Origin: Discostella pseudostelligera | Lineage: Eukaryota; Bacillariophyta; Thalassiosirophyceae; Thalassiosirales; Thalassiosiraceae | Length of the DNA stretch: 10,265 bases | NCBI GenBank assembly: GCA_036940085.1 | Contig: JALLBK010001283.1 | Location: 1-10,265, forward strand | Direction: 5' to 3' | Part shown: one piece after another, positions 1 to 7,700 of the stretch | Layout: each line of letters starts with the position of its first letter | How positions within the stretch are numbered: the stretch's first letter is position 1 | Notes under the pieces: model-generated | What the model was told of the DNA's origin: nothing | Database searches by the model: none | The model's input: the letters and a program-made list of their open reading frames with translations, nothing else | Position numbers and translations under genes: made by a program

Positions 1-1776
1 GCAGGTAGCAGCGCAGCGTACTGAGACTATGCAACGTGTTGAAAAGGGTGTGGTCTGGAACATTATCAAGGGCAAAGATTCTTCATGCCTCTTGCCTCTG
101 CATCGATTGTGAAGGAACTGATGCTGTCAAACGCGGATCCAAGGCAGCTATGAAACTATCCAGCAGATGCTACTTAAATCTACAACTAATACTGACAACA
201 ACGGCAGCGACGAGGATAGTATAACGCAACTTGTCTTGGAGCAAGATGACAAAGATCGGGATGCCGACAACCGCGCTCTTGCCAAGTTAAGGAAAATATT
301 TGACATCTTGACCAGCCATCGAAGTATGACATGTGTGTAGCTGGCTTGCCTTGTCTGACAAGTTCTCGGCTGGAGGATCCCAAGTACAAATGCGTCAGTG
401 TGAATTGTGAATGTGGATTCGACAAGCTGTGGAAGCATGGTGTGCATCCTAGAATATTCAAGTGTGAATATGATGAGACGAAGCGTCAGTGGGTTGACAA
501 GATACACCCAAACAGCATGTTAGGAAAAGATATTTGGTTAGAGACCATCGAATGGCGTGACTACGCATACAAAACAAAGCCTACTCTCGCCACACATGCA
601 AAGGAAGTTGCACGTCAAGCATGAGCTGCTCGCCCTTCTGAGGAAGATGATTTAGATTACGAACAATCAAACAAGAATGCATCAGCAAGGAATTTGGTGT
701 TGGAGACGATGCGTGGCACATTGGTAGATTATCTTGATCACTTCGAGCGGAAGTTGACTGGACACATTGAGCATCGTAATCTTGTTTCTTTGGAGCATAG
801 GAGTAGGCTGATTTATGCTCATCACTCGCGGCCATTGATATTTGCACGTGATATAGATTTTGCAGAAAATGGCACGATAGAGAACTTGACAAGGTTCAAT
901 TGGAGCACTGGGTGACGAAGCTATACTCTGTTCATATCTGTCTCCTCCTTTCTCGAGGTCGATACTTCCCTATATGGAATGATGAGGTTGGGGAATTAAA
1001 CATTGGTGCAGAAGTAACTGTGAATGGAGAGCGTCTTGTGGGTGACGATAGCGAAGATAATGATCAACATGAACTCGTATTGGGCAAAGGTGACAAAGCG
1101 TATTGGAGCCGACATGTACCAAGAAGAAGATTGGAATGGTGAATTACATGAGGTGGCTCGCTCGTCACTTCAACTCCGTCATAGACATACAATATGTTGC
1201 GGCCATATAACCGATGACAAGTTGCATGACCACTTTGCAATGCAACAATTCACTACCACCGAGAAGTACATTTCAGATCATTACCCAAATGACTTGATCG
1301 ATGGGAGAATTAAGAGATTGTATCAACATTCTGATAATGCCTCCCAACATTTCAAGAGTACCGGCGCCATATAATATTTCACTTCACTCGTCAAAGAAAG
1401 GGGTGGGCCATCGGAATGCATGTATGTCTACTCCTTCGCACCAGGTCATGGAAAGGGCGTCTTCAATAGTGTTGGCGGCGCCATCAAGAACAAGGTGCAT
1501 TCATTGATCAAAGGTACGTAGACCATGACAGAGGGGATATCCGGTGTTGATTCCGGTTACATCAACGATGTTGACGACGTCTTCAAAGCTATCAAGCACT
1601 GGCTGTCCGCTGCAAAAAGACGTAGCACTATTAAACTAAATATAGTGTTAGACTTTATTATTTCCCTGCTACTAAATATTCCGTGTCATATAATGACTGC
1701 GATTCAAGAATCGCGAAGTCTATTGATAAAAATGAACTTGATGCAAATTAGATGGTCTGCTTTCACTGATCACTGA
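1..1776 (+). pseudogene. Decayed RNase H-fold (DDE-like) transposase-like gene, open at left edge
   Basis: Protein-like sequence runs through this stretch but is broken. Reading frame 2 is coding-like to about 330 and holds an acidic Asp/Glu-rich segment near 200-270. Frame 1 takes over from about 331 and has in-frame stops at 622-624 (TGA), 913-915 (TGA), 1372-1374 (TAA) and 1519-1521 (TAG). Between about 890 and 1100 frame 3 looks better (QLEHWVTKLYS), which implies a frameshift there and another back. Recognisable motifs are a Cys motif (VNCECGF, about 400-420), ARDIDFAEN (about 847-870, likely first catalytic Asp), QHSDNASQHFK (1324-1356, likely second Asp) and PGHGKGVFNSVGG (about 1435-1473). 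From memory, an SDxAxxxFK motif followed by GHGKGxxDGxGG marks a widespread uncharacterised eukaryotic family that looks like a transposase. Protein similarity continues straight across the stops, so these look like mutations rather than introns. Function is presumably lost. The family name is not certain. Confidence 0.6.
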
Positions 1777-1807
1777 CCATTCACTCCTCCCTCACCCAGC
1801 AAGATCT

Positions 1808-3562
1808 CTAGCCAAGTGCCCTCTCTTCTGTCATGGACGCGAACACAGGAAGGCGACCAGTACACTTCTCCTTCTTGCCGAGGGTCGCTAGAAAAGATTC
1901 CCAGATGTCAAAGACTGCACTGTACTCGACATATGGGAACAGATAACTTGTCTGGTTCCTCACCTCAGGTGGTAAAGCGAGGTGGCCAGTATCCGACGTC
2001 CTTGGCCACATCCAGCCAAAACGGTGCACCTGCAAGTTTTTGAATTCTTTGATTGGCAGCTCAGGAGCATATACTTTGCCCTGGAGGACTGCAATCCTAT
2101 GCTCAAGAATGGCCCCAATGATTCGGTGTCCTTCGGGCGTGTCGATGGGGGGCTGCATGAACATGTAGGGCTTGGTGACAACGCTAAGATATGATGATTT
2201 GAACTCATCATTGTTGGGCATGCAGAAGAGTGCACCACTGTTGTCGTTGAGGTGCCAGGGGCCATCGCCATCATTCTTCTGCAACTTGTTGTCGTTGGGG
2301 TGCCAGGGGCCATTGCCATCATTCTTCTGCAACTTGTTGCGCTTCTCGCTCTTCTTGGTGGGCCAGTCTGAAATGCAGACGTCAAACCAGCTGTTGTACA
2401 TGAGGTGTGGGTACAAAGCAGGAAGTAGTAATAAACCAGGCCAGGCATAAGGAGACATGAAAAGTCCAAAGCACGCAGGCAGATAGTAAGGAGAGAAATG
2501 AATCACTCACACCGAGTGGTTGCAGCTCTGCTTCCCTTTCGCATCAAAAGCCACCTCGTGAGCAACCACAATACGGCCACTTCCTACTCCACCTTCATCC
2601 TTCCCCTGCACCTCCTCTACAACATGATTATTCTGCGAGTCAAGGAGGCGGAAGTAGTAGGTACCAAGCACCTTGCACTGCTGAGAGAATAGGCCTAAGC
2701 GGGTCAATGAAAAGGAAAAGTTAGAATGGTATCGATGTTACAGAAAACAGTGGTAGCATCAACAATAGAATCATGAAAAGAAAAGCATTGATGGTCACTT
2801 ACAGTTCTTTCGATCTTCATAGATGAAATCAGCACGACAGTCCCCACCGCCTTTGTTTCGAATCTTCACCACCATACTTAGTACCTGGAGCTCGGAGAGT
2901 GCGAGTGCTCCACCACCACCACTGACAGCGCCTGAGAAAGTCAGTTTGGCTGTACCTTCTTCTGGAGACTTCGTGTGATTGCACACTAAGTCATACGAAT
3001 CCGACCATACTCGTTTGTCGTCGTAGTCGTCATTGTTGTTCAAGCAACGATTCTTCCAAATAAAGGAAGAAATGAGTGGGTTGACTTGACCGATCGACTT
3101 GAGATGATGGTGGAAGAGACGATCAGGGATCACCATATTATCCTCACCCTTGGTACAATGTTGAAGGATGACGATATCATCGCTGCTATCGGAAGCGATA
3201 AGTTGTGGATCATGAAGGTGTTTGCATTTGTAGTCATAAGGGCTGCGATGATGATCGTTGCAGAGGAGGGTATGATTAGAAAGAGCATCACAGACATGAT
3301 GACATAATACAGAATAAACCGGCTCTACTCACCAATACCCAGTCATGAGCAGAATGGGGCAAGGCCACATCAAGATGTCGTCGGCGCCATTTACATGTAT
3401 TACAACACGCTCCTCCTCGGAATGCGCGTAGTGGCAATTGCCGCGATATCTACAAAATCCATACATGGTGATGTTGCGGCACATCTCTGTCCTGTAATTG
3501 GGAGGTACACTCGCCGCAGCTGCAGTCGTCGTAGTCGGGGTGGGAGAGGAAAAGGACGGCAT
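1808..3562 (-). CDS. Tandem CCCH zinc-finger protein (TTP-like fingers), four exons
   Basis: My model is join of exons 3562-3333, 3242-2803, 2694-2511 and 2390-1808, giving 1437 nt and 478 residues with stop TAG at 1810-1808. Introns are 90, 108 and 120 nt, all GT-AG, with donors GTGAGT, GTAAGT and GTGAGT and matching phases. Finger 1 is C28-x8-C37-x5-C43-x3-H47 with lead-in YRTEMC, close to the tristetraprolin-type lead-in. Finger 2 is C68-x8-C77-x5-C83-x3-H87. Its second Cys exists only after intron 1 is removed: TG|C replaces the unspliced TGG Trp. The ATG at 3562 is the first in frame after a TAA near 3680. Such tandem fingers usually bind AU-rich single-stranded RNA and control mRNA decay; that role is inferred here. 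The lead-in of finger 2 (ILMWPC) departs from the family. Residues about 140-220 look beta-rich with a Gly run. The remaining roughly 250 residues are not recognised. Exon 4 contains a 16-residue tandem duplication. Confidence 0.85.
2241..2336 (-). repeat. Two-copy 48-bp tandem duplication inside CCCH gene exon 4
   Basis: Two adjacent 48-bp units (2241-2288 and 2289-2336) differ at only two positions that I can see (2250/2298 and 2266/2314). The period is a multiple of three, so the reading frame is kept and the protein carries a doubled 16-residue unit with the core LQKNDGxGPWHxND. The near identity points to a recent duplication. Confidence 0.9.
3243..3332 (-). other. Intron 1 of the CCCH gene, splitting zinc finger 2
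   Basis: This 90-nt GT-AG intron begins GTGAGT (3332-3327) and ends GCAG (3246-3243). It interrupts the codon of the second zinc ligand of finger 2 in phase 2. Joining TG with C makes Cys, restores CX8CX5CX3H and continues with PYDYKCKHLHD. Without splicing the codon reads Trp and a TGA follows immediately. Confidence 0.9.
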
Positions 3563-3751
3563 GTATGGAAGACCACCAGAACTTCCATTCCTGCTGCTAA
3601 CACCGCGCGGTCTGGCTTGGGGGGCATGATGGTGATGGCGATGGTTCGTCTGGTGATGGCGATGATGGTAAGAATGGAATGGACGGAGTTAGAGATACGA
3701 GGCGAGAGGGCAGTAAAATGACATCGATGCCACCTCAAGTCTCAAGCGACA

Positions 3752-3782
<31 letters not shown>

Positions 3783-4087
3783 ATCGACGAATCGAGGACT
3801 ACGACGATGACAATGACGACGCACCGATTGCTTCGCAAAACTCACCATACGATTTCCTCCTCTTCCTCGCCCTACGTTCCTGTTTCGGCCTGCGATCATT
3901 GTTTCCAGCAAAAATGACAATGTGATGTAGGAGTATTGTGCGACATCTTCTATTGAGAGAGACGAGAGAGAGCGCAGTGGTGGTGGCCTGCCCATCCTGC
4001 CTACCATCTAGAGATGATATCCGAGGAAGATATGGAAAAGATCTTGTTGTCAATTCATACTAACTCCATCGTATGTGGAAAAGCTAC
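3563..4087. other. 5' flank of the CCCH gene, no supported gene
   Basis: This holds the presumed 5' UTR and promoter of the minus-strand CCCH gene. Directly upstream of its ATG the same frame stays open for about 40 codons (His/Gln/Arg-rich, then Gly/Ser-rich) back to a TAA near 3680. The N-terminus could therefore be longer if an upstream exon splices in, but I found no convincing donor. The (ACG)10 tract lies here. Short open frames in this stretch are low complexity and look non-coding. Confidence 0.5.
3752..3781. repeat. (ACG)10 trinucleotide microsatellite
   Basis: Ten perfect ACG units span 3752-3781, with degenerate cgac-type units on both sides. The tract lies about 190 bp upstream of the CCCH start codon. 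On the minus strand it reads (CGT)n and could encode a Ser run in one frame, but that frame ends in a stop right after the tract, so I treat it as non-coding. Confidence 0.95.
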
Positions 4088-4187
4088 GGCTGGGAGACAT
4101 CGGAAATGCCGTCTCTTCTGATGTCACGTCTTGCTGTGTCCTCTGCATTTCTGGCTGACACGACATTTCGGAGACTCCCTCCCAGCC
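4088..4187. repeat. Imperfect inverted repeat (hairpin) between the CCCH gene and the transposon
   Basis: The left arm at 4088-4112 begins GGCTGGGAG and ends GGAAATGCCGT. The right arm at 4160-4187 reads, in reverse complement, GGCTGGGAG, then a short unmatched stretch, then CGAAATGTCGT. The outer 9 bp match perfectly and the inner 10 bp carry one mismatch, which a G-U pair would tolerate in RNA. The loop is about 47 nt. It could be a foldback or MITE remnant, a structured RNA, or chance. Confidence 0.5.
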
Positions 4188-4687
4188 TTACATTTTCTGC
4201 ACTAGCTAAGGACCCGTCCCGCAGTCACCTGACCGGTCATCGCGATAAAATTCGAAATGCGTCTGTCGTCGCATGCTGAGTTTAAAACCACTTCTGTGAG
4301 TTGTGAATCATCTCTACGACAGAAACGACGGTGTCTCATTTTTGTGTCGCATCAATGAGCTTCATTCAATGGAGCGACGCATTGAAAATTTTGAAATTCT
4401 GTGGAGCTGATAGCGGGAAGGGTCTAGGCTCCCACTTGATGCTGGTGGAGGGCTTTTGTAATTTCTACTTAACAGCGAAACAAGGAGTTTGATCCTAAAT
4501 TTCAAATGGTAGCCTAAGTAAATAATCTAAATTACCATTACTATTTATGATTCCTCTTGTTTGTTGTCGATGCTGTCATTACTTTACCCGCGCCAAAATT
4601 TCAATTGGCATACATCAAGAAACCAATTAGATGTTCCACCTGAAAATGAAAGAAGATGAATCAATGACAGCGTCCGACCACACACAA
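4188..4687. other. Non-coding stretch upstream of the transposon gene
   Basis: No supported gene lies here. The stretch becomes AT-rich from about 4450 to 4560. A weak imperfect palindrome is centred near 4360, with arms containing tgtcgcatcaatgagc and gcttcattcaatggagcgac. It should contain the left end of the transposon, but no terminal inverted repeat matching the right side was found by eye. Confidence 0.45.
4590..4628. promoter_or_regulatory. E2F-like site and an inverted pair of CCAAT boxes upstream of the transposase
   Basis: GCGCCAAA at 4590-4597 is, on the minus strand, TTTGGCGC, which matches the E2F consensus TTTSSCGC. CAATTGG (4602-4608) and CCAATT (4623-4628) form an inverted pair of CCAAT-type boxes. 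The cluster lies about 130-170 bp before the transposase ATG, a reasonable promoter distance. Binding is inferred from consensus match only. Confidence 0.4.
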
Positions 4688-4691
4688 TAGT

Positions 4692-4730
4692 ATGAACCAT
4701 TACTCGCATATCATCTCTTACCACTGCTAA
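4692..4730 (+). other. 12-codon upstream ORF before the transposase start
   Basis: An ATG at 4692 opens a 12-codon frame that ends with TAA at 4728-4730, about 30 nt before the main ATG and in another frame. If the transcript starts upstream of it, it could reduce translation of the transposase. Short frames of this size are common by chance. Confidence 0.35.
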
Positions 4731-4759
4731 CATCCATCCTACCACTGTCATCAGTCATC

Positions 4760-7700
4760 ATGTTGTCTTCATATGCAGCAACGAACAAGAAGCCAAAGTT
4801 CCAGCGGAAACAAACAGCGGAACAGAAGCAGAAGCAAGCGCAAAAGTTCAGTGCAACAATGGCAAAGAAGCGGGCGGCCAAAGAGGCCACAATGGTGCAG
4901 AGTAAACGACAGAAGGAGGAAAATAAAAGGGCCATTTTTTTCTCTGCACGTAAACAAAAGACTGTGGTCGACGATAGCACAAGCTCTGAGATTCTCAATT
5001 GCCATGTCCAAGAAACTTCCGATGAAGGATGTGATGACGTAACATTTCCTACGAGCGTCGTTCATTGTGACGATGATGTTTTTGTCGTTGACAACCCTCC
5101 AATACCAGTCAAGCTGCATACAGCAGATATTGTAACCAATCTTGATTTCAACGATGAAGATGATGAATGTCTACAGAGCGATGATGACGATGTCGACGAC
5201 GGGGATGAAAATAGTGGTGTGCAACAGGATTATGTACGGGCCATCCAAAAACGTTTGCAGGTGGAAGTATCCGGTGATCATGATGGCCCGCAATGGTTAT
5301 TAGATGAATTGAAGAGAGATCTTTTTTGGATCCGGAGTCATCGTGCTCATTTTATTGTTTCCAAACTCGGCAGACTTGAAAAGCACCCTGAAGCATTCTA
5401 TCGAGATGTATATGTTTGGCTACCCGATGTGCAATGGTCAGATGCAAATAAAACATTTATGCCTTGTTGTCCAAACTGTAAGTCCAACAAGCACGTCGGC
5501 CCACACGGCTTCCGGAGTAATCATTTTGGTAGAGTGGTTGTCACTTTGTCTACTACATACTATGTGATGACATGGCGATATATTTGCCATGAATGCCGAA
5601 AAGAATCAACGCAGGCAAAAGAAACAATCGAAAGTATTGCAACAGACAAAGGGCTGAGCATAGAAGTAAGTGACAGTGGCCGACAATACACATTCATGGG
5701 CTGGGACAAGCGAATCTTACCGCTGTTCAAATACGGGAGAGGATCAAAATTTCCTGCATTCTTAACATGGAAGGCCGGAGTAGATTACTCTGTTATTCAT
5801 TTAATGCGCCTCCTATTTCTTAGAGGCGTTCGACCGGATGGTTTCGCCACTATATTGCTTGAACAACATGCAAAGAAATTCACAGAACTGGGAATTGAGC
5901 ATGAGAACGAAATGCTGCGCAAAAGCAGAGGCATATCAACACCAAAGAAAGAAATGTTAGGCGAATTTGGTGATAAACGCAAGTATCGTGGGCTGGTACC
6001 AACGGGGAGATATGTGCAACATGTTTTTATAACTCACAGTAAAATGATTGCGCCGTACATGGACAAGGAGGTTAAGAAGCGTGGCGCCAGATCACTTCAT
6101 TGGGACGTATCATATAAAGAAGCAAAGCATCTGTGTCGATACCGCGGCCAGCCAGTGTTCAAAGGATTAGTCACGGGGATGAATGAGGTTGGAGAAGTGC
6201 GCATGCAGTTTCATGTGTACAGTGACAGTCATGAACAGATGAAGAGTGCACTCGAAGCTTTCAAGCGAACAACACAAAATCTTGGCTTACCTGAAGTACA
6301 ATTCTTCTTCACCGACAATCCTGCTGCAGATAAGCAATTCTACATGCGCATGTTGCCCTCTTTGCAAATGCAACAAAATGTTCTTGATTCAATTGTTACG
6401 CCCTCGACAAAAGAGCACCATAGCACCAGTCCAAGTGGTATACCTATTATCCCTTCATATCCATACGACCTGCTTGATGTACGAATTGCTACTTCCGGTG
6501 ACGACATTGCAAATACTGTGCGGGCACTCATCGAGGAAGCCGTCGACTCAAGAATTGGTTTAGATGCTGAGTGGAATGTATCCATTGATTCCAGAGGGAT
6601 ACAAAGTGGAGTATCAAAAGTGCAAATAATTCAGATTGCTTACCGTTCTCAAGATGACAAGGTGAAGGTACTCATTTTCAAGGTGGGGAAACTAAGAAAA
6701 CTGCCGCAACGACTAGTATCGTTGCTTAGTAACAACACCATGCATATTTTTGGTGCCAATGTCAGTGCGGATCTCGTGAAAATCGCAAAAGATTTTAACA
6801 TAGATGAAATGAAAGAGGTCGATCAGAAAGCACGTTGTAATGTCCATAATCTTGGAGTCTTCGCCAGGAACAGGGACGTTGTCACCGACGGGGGCGCATC
6901 ACTAGAGTTGATTGTCAAGTCTGTTATGAATATCTCACTGGACAAAACCCTACGGTGTTCAGACTGGGGTGGAGACTTGTCAGCGGAACAGATCAAGTAT
7001 GCAGCGATTGATGCTGCCGTATCTCTAGAGGTAGGAGAGAAACTACAACAAATGCCGGATCTAACTCGTAGATTGATGCCTCACGAGCTGGTCCCTGGAA
7101 GAAAGGTTGATTTAATTCCCATGCACGGGAGGGCTGCATACATGGCAACTCGGGCTGCGTCCGCAACGATTGAGCAGAGCGACACTTGCAGCTGTCCACC
7201 TGGCATGGTTTACGGAAAGCGCGGACACATTAAGATGAAAGCTGGTAGATCAAGCTATGTCATCAAGCTCGACAAAATATACTCACCTGGTTTGATCGTC
7301 CCAAACTACTTCACTGAAGGAAGTGCATCATCTGTGACCGTCAATGACATTCCTCAAGGTCACCATATCATAGTGCCAATATCGATGATCAAAGAACATG
7401 TTGACAGTTTTGATGTAAGAGCCACACCGCTCAATAGCGATGAGGAACTTGTTGGTATATCACTCCCTGCTTCTGATCTTGTGGATGAAGATAACACGGG
7501 AACAAATTTGTTAGATGAAGACGCCAATGACAGAGAACATATTGATGACGAGTTCGACGCTGGTGTTATGCCTGATGAGAATGGCAACAAAGCAATTGAT
7601 GAAGACATCGATGACTTCACAGCTACGCTTACCTCGCAGGAGATAGATCACCTACAAATGGCCATCTTCGACACAAAGAATGCTTTGTCGGGGCGTGCAT

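Noticed and set aside
622..624. In-frame TGA codons in the left gene as selenocysteine or as an altered genetic code
   Set aside because: TAA and TAG stops and frame changes occur in the same gene, while the transposase uses none of the three stops over 1469 codons. Pseudogene decay explains this better.
2345..2390. Alternative acceptor TTTCAG in exon 4 of the CCCH gene
   Set aside because: It would leave the wrong phase after the GTGAGT donor at 2510, whereas ACAACAG at 2391 fits exactly.
1816..2450. Plus-strand and alternative minus-strand open frames across exon 4
   Set aside because: They mirror the exon 4 coding frame. The spliced minus-strand frame has consistent phase through three introns.
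3395..3738. Long open frames overlapping CCCH exon 1 on both strands
   Set aside because: They are shadows of the exon and its flank; the CCCH ligands lie in one frame only.
3735..4053. Minus-strand open frames with a poly-Ser run as an upstream exon of the CCCH gene
   Set aside because: The frames are low complexity, created by the (ACG)n tract, and end in a stop next to it without a good donor.
4073..4279. A 68-codon plus-strand open frame
   Set aside because: It overlaps the imperfect hairpin, has no recognisable motif and is of a length expected by chance.
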